Assembly (NCBI RefSeq): GCF_007197645.1
Contig: NZ_VKGK01000007.1
Span: forward strand, 62,001-126,000
From: Shewanella hanedai
GTDB taxonomy: Bacteria > Pseudomonadota > Gammaproteobacteria > Enterobacterales > Shewanellaceae
DNA: 64,000 bases
Reading direction: 5' to 3'
This document shows positions 54,926 to 63,455 of the stretch, piece after piece (position 1 is the stretch's first letter; the number at the start of each line of letters is the position of its first letter). The notes under the pieces are model-generated. The model saw only the letters and a program-made list of their open reading frames with translations. It was not told the origin of the DNA and made no database searches. Position numbers and translations under genes: made by a program.

Positions 54926-57787
54926 TTACAGATCAAAAACCTGAAACTTACCACTCCATACTTCACCCTCGGTGCCATCCATAGAGGACCATTCCGCTTC
55001 TTCAGTGAAACCTTTGACAGAGAGATGATCACCATCTTGCTCAATAAGACTAATGACAACCCTAAGATCATTGGTGCCGCTAGTGTTAGGGACTTCGATA
55101 ATGAGCTCACCCATCGAGTTTACCTCCCAATTCAGTTCTTCGACTGTCGTCTGTCCATCATCAGTCTCTGTTAATGTGCCAGTACCCCCACTATTAAAGA
55201 GTAAAATGGTGTGGACAGTACCGTCTGAGTCGAAACCTTTTAATCGCTCTTCTGTGAGCATGTCAGTGGTAAATACCGCTTCATTTCCATCTCTGCATGT
55301 CGTCACTAAAGTCTGATACCCAGTGAAAGAGACGAGTGTATCCAGATCGGGCTGATCTGTTTCATCATTCCAGCTAGAGTCGCCTTCATCGCAGATAAAA
55401 TTATTCTCCTCAGGTTCAGATAGAGGGAATAACTTCATTTTTTCGCTCCAAACTTCACCTGCAGTGCCGTCCATAGGTGACCAGTCAATGTCTTCGGCAA
55501 AACCCTTGATAGAGAAGTGATCGCCATCTTGCTTAATCAGACTGATGACGGCTCTGACATCATTTGTGCCTGTGGAGTTGCCTATTTCGATGACAATCTC
55601 ACCCGTGTCATTGACGACCCACTTGTAGTTTTCAACTGTGGGCTCTTCACTGTCATTATCTGTGTGGCTGCCCGTTCCATCGGCGTTAAATTGCAAAATG
55701 GATTCAATGCTGCCATCTGCGTCGTAAGACTTTAACTTTTGACCGGCTAACATGTCGGTATTGAACAGTTGTGGGTCTCCCTCTCGACAGTTGGCCACAA
55801 GCGCTAAATACTCGCTATATGAGCGAGTAGTGCCCTCTTTAGGTTGATCGGTTTCATCATCCCAGTCGGAATCTCCATCACGGCAGACAAAGTCACTGTT
55901 TTCAGGCTGCGGCGCGGTCACGTTATCGAGTAAACTCAAGTCAGTATTGTCTAAAATGTCATTTTTCGCGGCGAGATTAAATACCCATTCGTCATCATCG
56001 GATACCTGGCCAGCAGCAGTAAATTCACCCCTCCTGACAGCCCCTTCAAATTCAGTGAACAGTAACTCCCCTAAATCATCGTCATCGCTGTCGCCAAAAT
56101 TACGTACACTCTCAGGCAATGCTAATAGGAGTAACCTTTGATCTAGAACGGTGACCTCACGCCAAGTCCCTGTTGCGAAAAGGGAGGCGACATTACTGAC
56201 TTCTCCTGAGTCACTTTGAGCTTGCCATTCAATTTTGTAGTAGTTAGCTACACCACCATCGGCCATCTCAGCGATGATTGAACGGCTACCGTCCCAACCA
56301 ACATGGGGGCCGACAATATTATTGACCGCGCCATCTGATGCTGTGGCGGATATTAGGCTATTTAAGGTGACAGCTGGGCCATCCTTTTCACTGCCTGCTG
56401 TATGTGCCCACACGTTATTACACATGCCCTCAAACATCTCATCTTCATTGCAACCATCCCAATTGAAGATAGAGTAGACATCATTGATATTACTGAAGCT
56501 TAATTCGAAGGCTTCGGCTCCAGTACTAAAGGTGACGGTTTCTGGGATCACCTTATGCCAGATATCAGTGTCGGCTTGCTCCGATAAAAATAGCTTTACC
56601 TTGAGATCGACGACTGAAATTTGCTCGGCAAAAATAAGCTCACTCAACACAGGTAGATCTGAATTGATTAAGGTAATACTGCCGTCATCATTTAAATCAC
56701 CAATGACAAAGTTATCATTACTGACAACCCAACCTGACTCGGTGAGAATAAAATCATCCTCATCATTCATGTCATCTTCTGCAACAAATGCACCGTCTAC
56801 CAGCTTGAACCTAACTTCTGTCGACGTTTGAGTATCAGCGTTATAGGTTAAGGTGCCATAGGATAGTTCCAACATGTCGTCGTAATAGCCATCATCGAAA
56901 AAGTTTATTCCATCGCCGCTCACCAGCTCTGCTAAGTTTGCCGCCGCAGCGGTAGCTTCAGTGTCTCGGATCTGAACCTGACCTTCTAGATCGTCAGTGG
57001 AGACAGTGCTGGCATCGGTAACCGTTTCTGATTCGAGTACCGCATTAGGATCAAACTCACCACCTTGTTCGTTAACAAATTCGACTTCGCTGACTATTTC
57101 ATCCAGTGCTTCGATGATCTGATCGACAATAAGGCCAATGATGTCATCGGTTGAAATACCTGCGTCATCAGCGGCGGTTTGAATCGCTTCGAAATTGCTC
57201 GCGATAAGTTGGGCGGTAACCTGAGCTACTTGGTGTAGCCGCTCATACTCCTCTTGTACATCTCCCTCCAAATCGGCATTAAGCTGTTGAGCAACATAGT
57301 CTTGGCTAAGTGCTAAGGTTGTCCCGAGTAGCCCTTGTAAGCTCGCTTCGGCATCTGCGAGAGCATTACCTTGTTCAACCTCATTTTGTACCATCGTGGT
57401 TAATGGACTCACGAACTCATATCCCACGGGAGCCGTCATGGTGTAGGGCTGAGTGATGGCTTCCCCTGTATCTTCATCGACGACACCTGCGGTGACTTCA
57501 ACCAGCAGCGGAAAGTTATCTATCTGCTCTTGTGTTGCATCTGTAATAGAGAAATCCCCTCCCGCTGTGCTGGTGGCGCTTGGTTCACCATCATCGCAGA
57601 GTTTATTTTGGTTCAGATCTAAACAAACCTTAGCGCCTACGAGATAGCCATCGGCGACTTTTCCGCCCATGACTATCGGGGTGGGTTCAGGTTGATCTGG
57701 TATGGGTGCGGTGTCGTTACTGTCACCACCACAGGCGGTTAGGATTGGCAGGCTTAAAGATAGAAAAAACATATGTTTGGTATTCAT
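54926..57787 (-). CDS. Large Asp/Glu-rich lipoprotein with duplicated C-terminal domain
   Basis: This lipoprotein of about 953 aa starts at the ATG 57787 (GGAG upstream), with a lipobox LTAC. An N-terminal domain begins GGKVADGYLVGAKVCLDLNQ, a pattern frequent in Shewanella surface lipoproteins, and carries a Ca-binding-like DLNQNKLCDDGE. A long acidic beta-rich middle follows. Two repeats of about 150 residues end the protein, each with an EGDSSWNDETDQP- or DGDSDWDDETDQP-type start, a Cys pair, and a GEVWS end. Its substrate is unknown. It is adjacent to the module-B dms operon but in a separate transcription unit, so any link is only positional. Confidence 0.8.
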   Translation of the reverse strand: MNTKHMFFLSLSLPILTACGGDSNDTAPIPDQPEPTPIVMGGKVADGYLVGAKVCLDLNQNKLCDDGEPSATSTAGGDFSITDATQEQIDNFPLLVEVTAGVVDEDTGEAITQPYTMTAPVGYEFVSPLTTMVQNEVEQGNALADAEASLQGLLGTTLALSQDYVAQQLNADLEGDVQEEYERLHQVAQVTAQLIASNFEAIQTAADDAGISTDDIIGLIVDQIIEALDEIVSEVEFVNEQGGEFDPNAVLESETVTDASTVSTDDLEGQVQIRDTEATAAAANLAELVSGDGINFFDDGYYDDMLELSYGTLTYNADTQTSTEVRFKLVDGAFVAEDDMNDEDDFILTESGWVVSNDNFVIGDLNDDGSITLINSDLPVLSELIFAEQISVVDLKVKLFLSEQADTDIWHKVIPETVTFSTGAEAFELSFSNINDVYSIFNWDGCNEDEMFEGMCNNVWAHTAGSEKDGPAVTLNSLISATASDGAVNNIVGPHVGWDGSRSIIAEMADGGVANYYKIEWQAQSDSGEVSNVASLFATGTWREVTVLDQRLLLLALPESVRNFGDSDDDDLGELLFTEFEGAVRRGEFTAAGQVSDDDEWVFNLAAKNDILDNTDLSLLDNVTAPQPENSDFVCRDGDSDWDDETDQPKEGTTRSYSEYLALVANCREGDPQLFNTDMLAGQKLKSYDADGSIESILQFNADGTGSHTDNDSEEPTVENYKWVVNDTGEIVIEIGNSTGTNDVRAVISLIKQDGDHFSIKGFAEDIDWSPMDGTAGEVWSEKMKLFPLSEPEENNFICDEGDSSWNDETDQPDLDTLVSFTGYQTLVTTCRDGNEAVFTTDMLTEERLKGFDSDGTVHTILLFNSGGTGTLTETDDGQTTVEELNWEVNSMGELIIEVPNTSGTNDLRVVISLIEQDGDHLSVKGFTEEAEWSSMDGTEGEVWSGKFQVFDL

Positions 57788-58052
57788 CAAATCGCTCCAT
57801 TGATCTTGATGGGATATGGGTATATCCACTCTTTTGATGAGTTAAGTAATCATGACTAATTGGTGTCATGGGTTCGTATCAATCACTATTTTTGGAAATT
57901 GGTAGTAGGCACGGTCTGTTATAAAAAGAGCCAGATTTGTTATTCGATTTATTGGCTTTTAAAGCGTAGGAGCCAGCTTAGATTTGTGCCAAACATTTCT
58001 TAATAGGAAGGTGTTTCAATGTGTGTACTAGTGTAAGCGTTTCGACCCTGTT

Positions 58053-58694
58053 TTATTTTAACGTTAATATTTCACGTATTCGCCGAGCTTTCTCTTGTCC
58101 AATGCCCTCGACTTTGGTGAGTTCCTTTACCGATGCAGTGAATACAGCTTCTATGCTGTCAAAATGGGTCAAAAGGCGCTTTGCCAATTTGGGGCCCACT
58201 TGAGGAAGGCTTTGAAGAATAAATAGCTGTCGGTTCTTTTGTCGTTTAGGTTTTCTGCCACTAGAGATAGTTCCCGTTTCTCTACTGTTTAATTGAGTCG
58301 CACAGAAGTAGAGAATTTTAGCCGATTCTGCTTGGGATAAACTGCGAAGAATAGGCATGTTGAAGTTGAGTGAAATAGAGCAGATCGCTCCGATTAATGC
58401 TTCACGCGTAATGTCATAGGTTGCAATATCATGAGATGAGCCTTCAATAAGCAGTGCTGTATTGTAGCTGGATTCAGATAATCTAGAAATTTGTGAAAAT
58501 AGTCGACCACTGCAAAGAGAGGTAGCAAGGTCTGGCAACGTTTTTCTTTCGATAAGCCAGTTATTTATCTGATAATCGCCAAGTTTTAACCGTTTCTTTA
58601 CTAGGTAAATATCAGTATTAAATGAAAGCAGTTCTAGCAATATATCTGCGTGTTCTCTGTCGTCATAGCTGATTTCAATGGGGGGGTTATTCAT
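58053..58694 (-). CDS. ERCC4-domain nuclease with C-terminal helix-hairpin-helix
   Basis: This 213-aa protein has an ERCC4/XPF-type nuclease domain, with the catalytic core GDYQI (39-43) and ERKTLPD (49-55, the ERKx3D motif), as in XPF/Hef/Mus81 enzymes. Two helix-hairpin-helix motifs at the C-terminus (QVGPKLAKRLL and VEGIGQEKARRI) bind DNA. It would cleave branched or flap DNA. It lacks a helicase domain, unlike Hef. It sits next to a likely defence island but is separated from it by a terminator. Confidence 0.85.
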   Translation of the reverse strand: MNNPPIEISYDDREHADILLELLSFNTDIYLVKKRLKLGDYQINNWLIERKTLPDLATSLCSGRLFSQISRLSESSYNTALLIEGSSHDIATYDITREALIGAICSISLNFNMPILRSLSQAESAKILYFCATQLNSRETGTISSGRKPKRQKNRQLFILQSLPQVGPKLAKRLLTHFDSIEAVFTASVKELTKVEGIGQEKARRIREILTLK

Positions 58695-58926
58695 CCTGAA
58701 TAATCCAGCAATCCTTTTGGTATTACTGAGCTTAGTTTAGGGCTTACAAAGATAAAGGATGTTTGGTTAAATTGACGAGAATTTTTATCGACATGAAAGG
58801 TGTTTTATTATGTTTATGTCGATGGTATCAACATGAGTGTTGCTTAATTTTTGAGGTTTAAGCTATCTCAGTCATATAAAAATTTAACTTTCCAATCAAA
58901 GAAGCCACCTCACCATAAAGGCAAAC

Positions 58927-58951
58927 AAAAGCCCAGCGATAAACTGGGCTT
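58927..58951 (-). terminator. Intrinsic terminator downstream of the zinc-ribbon gene
   Basis: AAGCCCAG pairs with CTGGGCTT over a 7-nt loop, followed on the minus strand by TTTGTTTG. It lies 212 nt past the 59163 stop and could end the island operon. Confidence 0.75.
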
Positions 58952-59070
58952 GGATAGACTAATTCAAATCGATAAAACATTATTCTACGTTTTGGATCTG
59001 AATGTAGCTAATGTTTATATTTAAATTTAAAAACAATGGCTTAAATTGTGTTCGTTTGGTTTATTATTGT

Positions 59071-59109
59071 TTTAGTCACCACTTTAGTCACCACTTTAGT
59101 ACCACTTTG
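59071..59109. repeat. Tandem repeat TTTAGTCACCAC at island edge
   Basis: Two perfect 12-bp units and a third lacking one C (TTTAGTACCAC), then TTTG. It lies directly beyond the 3' end of the island genes. It may be a remnant attachment site or a regulatory iteron. Confidence 0.85.
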
Positions 59110-59162
59110 TAAGGTGTGTAAGCCATTTCCCAGTAGAGATGAAATCTTAACGGTTAAGCGGG

Positions 59163-60023
59163 TTAATATATAACGCCGTGATGTTCAGTCGCGCAAGCGT
59201 AACAAGTAATAGCCTCGATGCTGTCATTGACCAAACGACTCATTCCCATACCTTCATGGACCTCACCTTTGCAATAGAAACAATCAGCAGGGTATTTATG
59301 CTCACTCTCTATTTTAGTTTTTAGCTCTCTCACTTCAGCAGGGCTTGCTGATAATGGAAGCGTGGCTTTAATGGCGTAACCAGAGTGACATTCATGTGGG
59401 TGAGGCCAAAAGGTCGTTGAATTGAACAGCCGAATTTCATCTTCAAAAATAGCGACTCTAATTTCGTCAAATCTTGAGCTTGTCACTCTATCTATTTGGT
59501 TAACGTCAAAGGTCTGTTTATACGTTCCTGTGCATGAGTCTGCTGCGCAAACGGGTATACCACTGATATCAATCAGTCTCGAGTCCACCAGCTGATTGCA
59601 CTGCTGACAAACATAGAAATACTCAGAGTTGTCTAATAGGTCATATATCTTTTTAAATACAGTTTCTCGATGTTCAATATCACCAGCATTAGCAACAAAC
59701 ATGAGCTGTAAGTTATCCCGCTGATCATTATTACGATGAACGGTTAAGCTAATCTTTCCACTTAAATCTAACGAATATAACACCCCTATAGATTGGCTAC
59801 TTCTAGGGCTTTTACTTAAAAGTTCTGAGCAATTATATCTATCATCAATCTCTAAATAGCCTAAATTCCCACAATCAAAATTGAGTTCTGATACATTAAA
59901 ATGAAAACCTTTGAAGTAGATAAACTCTGATAATTCTCTTATCAACTCTTCGTTGCCAGAGACTGCAATGGCTCCTTGGTCAATGAGAGTTTTAACCGTT
60001 GGAATGTAATCTGTTTTAACCAT
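59163..60023 (-). CDS. Unknown protein with two zinc-ribbon Cys quartets
   Basis: This 286-aa protein has two CxxC pairs forming a first zinc ribbon (Cys139, Cys142, Cys159, Cys164) and a second one (Cys248, Cys251, Cys274, Cys277). The N-terminal 130 residues are beta-rich with no motif I recognise. It is 9 nt downstream of the helicase-like/KAP gene and so co-transcribed with it. Zinc ribbons in defence operons often bind nucleic acid or partner proteins. The function is not assigned. Confidence 0.7.
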   Translation of the reverse strand: MVKTDYIPTVKTLIDQGAIAVSGNEELIRELSEFIYFKGFHFNVSELNFDCGNLGYLEIDDRYNCSELLSKSPRSSQSIGVLYSLDLSGKISLTVHRNNDQRDNLQLMFVANAGDIEHRETVFKKIYDLLDNSEYFYVCQQCNQLVDSRLIDISGIPVCAADSCTGTYKQTFDVNQIDRVTSSRFDEIRVAIFEDEIRLFNSTTFWPHPHECHSGYAIKATLPLSASPAEVRELKTKIESEHKYPADCFYCKGEVHEGMGMSRLVNDSIEAITCYACATEHHGVIY

Positions 60024-60032
60024 GAATATTAC

Positions 60033-62663
60033 CTATGCCTTTCCAAGTACTTTCACGTGAGGGATGGAGACCTTACGGACTCTGTTAAGGGTTACTTGTA
60101 GGGCGTTAAGATCATGACACTCTATGTCTTGTTGGTAGTGATATTGAACGACACTGTCTCTGCTAGAGCGAGTATCAGTTAGCTCTTCAAAAAATTTAGG
60201 TATGTCAAAAGCATGGGTTGGTATGCTAACAGTATAAATTTCATTTAGGAAAAGGTAGAACATATATTCTTTCAGCATCTCGTCATTACTTATGAGTACC
60301 GGAAAGAGACCTTTTAATAGGGTTATTGAGTTATGAAGTCGAATCAAAGTTCTAGGGTTGCCAATATTAAAAAGGCCTGTGAGCAGAGTAAAATATTCAA
60401 CCTCCGCTATGGTGCTTTTTAGGTACGAGTCTGAAGTTTCGGTTATTTGTTCCTCTTCACTTTCAGCTTCCTCCCAATCTACTTTAAAGTCTTTAACTGA
60501 TTCTTTTGCTTGTTGTTTCAACTGTTCGCTTCGCTTAAATGAGTCTGTTATTTCAGTTTCAACTGCAATAGAATCATAAAGTCGCTTCTGAATAAATTGG
60601 GACAGTTGAGCAGGGTTTGGCTCATCCAGTTCGATAACTAACTGAAATAGTTTGCCTAAAAAATCACGCGCTATTTGCTGAGACTGTTTTTGGTCTGTGA
60701 AGCTATTCAAGCTCTTTAAAGCGACAGCATTTAATAATTGCTCACCATCCACTGCGAATACCACTATTACATTATCAAGGCTTGCTAAGAGCCTTATAGC
60801 TTCTAGAGTATTAACTATTCTCTCGGGCGAGCAGCGATCTAAATCCTCTATTACGAGTATGATTTTTCTGCCAGTATTTGGCTCTTCTTCATGAGAGGAA
60901 GCTTTGCTGGTATTAAAGAGAGATGTAAATCTTGTCTTAACGTATTGTATTGCTGAAAAGCTATACGAATTCATTAGAGCCTGCATGTCTTCCTTGAGGT
61001 ACTGAGCAACGCCTAAGTGCTTCGAATAGTCAGGGGAGTGACTTATAGACTTTATCTTTTTGAGGAAAGGACTAGCCCAGATATTTTTAGCTATACCAAA
61101 TATAGTTAGAGCGAAGCCAGATGCTAATCCAGAAGCAATTATTTGGGACTTAATATCTTGCGGCAAGAAGCTGTCGACTATCCCAGTTGCGATTACAGCA
61201 AGCGCTGTTATCCCTATCCCTCCCCACCAAATCAAAGTATTTTTCAAAGCATTTTTCTGTAAGAATACTTTATACTTCCCTAGCATGTAAGTACGCTTAA
61301 GAAGGCTTTTTTTCGAATAGAGGTCAGTTGCTAAGTGATTTGCTAAAGCGCCTGCCATGAAGTCGCAATGTTCATTTTCCCAGGCATTGAAGATACTGAA
61401 ACGATAGTCAGGGTTAGCTTTAAAACCCTGCTTCAATAGGTTTATGATTGTGCTTTTTCCTGTGCCCCATTTACCAAATAGCCCTACCGTAAAAGGCTTA
61501 AACTTAGAGTCAGATTCGATTATTCCTTTTAATACATGAACCAACGTTCCTCTACCTAGCAGATCAGTCCTATTTTCTTGGTCTCCTTTAGGTTCTATTC
61601 GGTAGGCTTTGTTGGTAACGGAGAGTTGAGAGTTTTCAATATCGATTCCAAGACCTGGAATACTCCAGTCAAAACCTGAATAGTCCCAGATTGTTGCTAT
61701 ATCCCCATTCGGTTTTGGTCTAGAGATTAGCGCTATTAACGTATGTGCTCGCCTAGGAGAAGAGAGTTTAAAATTAAGAATGTGGGTTAAATTTGGAAAA
61801 GCGAGGCTATCAGTGATGAGGAGGTCTACTGTAATGGCTATATGTGCCGTTTCATCTAATCGAAATTGCTCTATTAATTCTTGTTTATTGTTGGTTTCAG
61901 ATGTTATTAGCGTGGTGTGTATTGCAACGTTAGGCATCGTTGCAAGAATTTGTTCGAGAATTTGAGTAAACCTTCCAGCCTCATATATATTGCTGCAACT
62001 TATAATTACTTTTTCTTCAGGGCTCAGTGCGACGTTACTTAACCAAGAGCTGATAAAGGACTCTATTGAGCTATCTGTAAAAGCTTCATCTGCTTTGAAG
62101 TTTTTATCTTGGATAACTCTTACTGGGTTAAGGTAGCCATCTTTTATTGCTTCCTGAAAAAGGTAAGAATAAATGACATTACCTCCAACAGTTTCAATCT
62201 GTTCAGGTGACATGTAAGAGCTAATAATTAGTATCTTGGCAGAAGGTGAAGCTTTCTTGATTTTTGGAAGGAGCTCTTTTATTGTTTTTGCATCAGTCTC
62301 ATAAAGTATATATAGGTTGCTAACAGAGTAAGCGGTTGGGTTATCAATGAACTTTTGAGGATTGGCAACATCCCATTTTGACATTGGAATGGAGGCGGAG
62401 TGAAATGCAGACTGTAGTTGAGCTCTCAGGATTGTTAGCGTAGCCATAACAGTTGTAGTTTCAATTAACTCTACATTGGAAATTGCTTCGACTATTATGC
62501 TAGTTTTTCCTGTGCCTGTCGGCATTACCAGTATTGATACATCTTCTTTAGATTGCATTGCCGCAGCTATCGCATTCACTGCATCTTGTTGGTAGTAACG
62601 AAGCTTAGTTGGCTCTTGATATTGGCGCTCATCAGTACTTGAATTGGTCATTTCAACTTCCAT
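60033..62663 (-). CDS. Fusion of degenerate SF2 helicase-like domain and KAP P-loop NTPase
   Basis: This 876-aa protein has two parts. Residues about 20-350 resemble a ResIII/SF2 helicase: a RYYQQDAV Q-motif and the Walker A MPTGTGKT (47-54) are present. Motif II reads YETD (121-124) where DEAH is expected, and motif III reads SSYM (148-151) rather than S/TAT. Residues from about 362 are a KAP NTPase, with Walker A GKWGTGKST (397-405), two TM helices inserted at 476-499 and 507-529, and Walker B IILVIEDLDR (601-610). KAP proteins are membrane-linked and common in phage defence. The alternative ATG at 62651 has GGAAG upstream. It is 14 nt from the HNH gene. Confidence 0.85.
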   Translation of the reverse strand: MEVEMTNSSTDERQYQEPTKLRYYQQDAVNAIAAAMQSKEDVSILVMPTGTGKTSIIVEAISNVELIETTTVMATLTILRAQLQSAFHSASIPMSKWDVANPQKFIDNPTAYSVSNLYILYETDAKTIKELLPKIKKASPSAKILIISSYMSPEQIETVGGNVIYSYLFQEAIKDGYLNPVRVIQDKNFKADEAFTDSSIESFISSWLSNVALSPEEKVIISCSNIYEAGRFTQILEQILATMPNVAIHTTLITSETNNKQELIEQFRLDETAHIAITVDLLITDSLAFPNLTHILNFKLSSPRRAHTLIALISRPKPNGDIATIWDYSGFDWSIPGLGIDIENSQLSVTNKAYRIEPKGDQENRTDLLGRGTLVHVLKGIIESDSKFKPFTVGLFGKWGTGKSTIINLLKQGFKANPDYRFSIFNAWENEHCDFMAGALANHLATDLYSKKSLLKRTYMLGKYKVFLQKNALKNTLIWWGGIGITALAVIATGIVDSFLPQDIKSQIIASGLASGFALTIFGIAKNIWASPFLKKIKSISHSPDYSKHLGVAQYLKEDMQALMNSYSFSAIQYVKTRFTSLFNTSKASSHEEEPNTGRKIILVIEDLDRCSPERIVNTLEAIRLLASLDNVIVVFAVDGEQLLNAVALKSLNSFTDQKQSQQIARDFLGKLFQLVIELDEPNPAQLSQFIQKRLYDSIAVETEITDSFKRSEQLKQQAKESVKDFKVDWEEAESEEEQITETSDSYLKSTIAEVEYFTLLTGLFNIGNPRTLIRLHNSITLLKGLFPVLISNDEMLKEYMFYLFLNEIYTVSIPTHAFDIPKFFEELTDTRSSRDSVVQYHYQQDIECHDLNALQVTLNRVRKVSIPHVKVLGKA

Positions 62664-62677
62664 GTTTTTAATTATTA

Positions 62678-63409
62678 TTAGGTGTTAGAGCTATCGATTA
62701 TCTGCTTTAATTTCTCAATACTCATTGCTGGCTTTCCTGTGTGGAGCATGGCGTGACAGTTGGGGCACACGGGGATTAGGTCATTAATCGGATCGACTTG
62801 GTAGCTTTTGCCAATAGTGGCTATATCGACTTTATGATGAACATGGATGAAGCCTTTACCTATCGAACCATAGATGGCTTCAAAGTTAAAATCACAGACC
62901 TTGCAGATGGAACCATACTTGTCTATACAAGCAGCTCTTGCTTTAGGGTCACGTTCATAGGCGTTGATGGTAACTTGCTTTACAGCTCCCTCAGTGAACT
63001 CTGTAGTCTGCTCATGGACTTCATCGGGGTAAACAGCTTGTAGAGTTAATTTTGCTCTATATGAGTCCACCAGCGTTCTTATAGTGACTTGGTCACCTTT
63101 GCCTTGAGCTACATAATATTCCAAATGTTTATCTACAGATTGCAGCACAAATTTAAACTGTACAGAGGTTAATGAGTCTTCAAATCGGTATAAATAATAC
63201 TTTGTCGCTGGGATGTTTATGGTGTGTTTATACTCAACGCCTTTGGGCATGGCCAATACTGCATCTAGGCAGTATTTTGCAGAGGCTTTGTTTAAGCCTG
63301 TCTCCTTCGTGACAATCTCAATAGCATCATTTGCCTTTAGCTGACCGGATTGAACTTGCAAGCCTAAATCAAATACTGGTTCATATTGAGTTGAGCTAAT
63401 TTTAGCCAT
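62678..63409 (-). CDS. HNH-family (McrA-like) endonuclease
   Basis: This 243-aa protein has a C-terminal HNH domain: Cys169/Cys172, the catalytic HVHH at 189-192, and Cys215/Cys218-His219 in VCPNCHAMLH. Its N-terminal 130 residues carry a FRED-like pattern (YYLYRFEDSL) of unknown use. McrA-type HNH enzymes cut modified or phage DNA. It is adjacent to the helicase-like/KAP gene, so the two are likely one operon (HNH as effector, KAP as sensor or regulator). An AGGA site lies 8 nt before the ATG. Confidence 0.85.
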   Translation of the reverse strand: MAKISSTQYEPVFDLGLQVQSGQLKANDAIEIVTKETGLNKASAKYCLDAVLAMPKGVEYKHTINIPATKYYLYRFEDSLTSVQFKFVLQSVDKHLEYYVAQGKGDQVTIRTLVDSYRAKLTLQAVYPDEVHEQTTEFTEGAVKQVTINAYERDPKARAACIDKYGSICKVCDFNFEAIYGSIGKGFIHVHHKVDIATIGKSYQVDPINDLIPVCPNCHAMLHTGKPAMSIEKLKQIIDSSNT

Positions 63410-63455
63410 CGACTGTTCCTGAATTTGAGGCCTAGCTAGGCTGCTAATCTAAAAG

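Larger units (their letters stand above)
58695..59162. other. Intergenic boundary of the 59-64 kb island
   Basis: About 470 bp have no supported gene. They contain the intrinsic terminator at 58927-58951 and the TTTAGTCACCAC tandem repeat at 59071-59109; the remainder is AT-rich and featureless to me. It marks the change from Shewanella core-type DNA to the nuclease/NTPase island. Confidence 0.6.
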
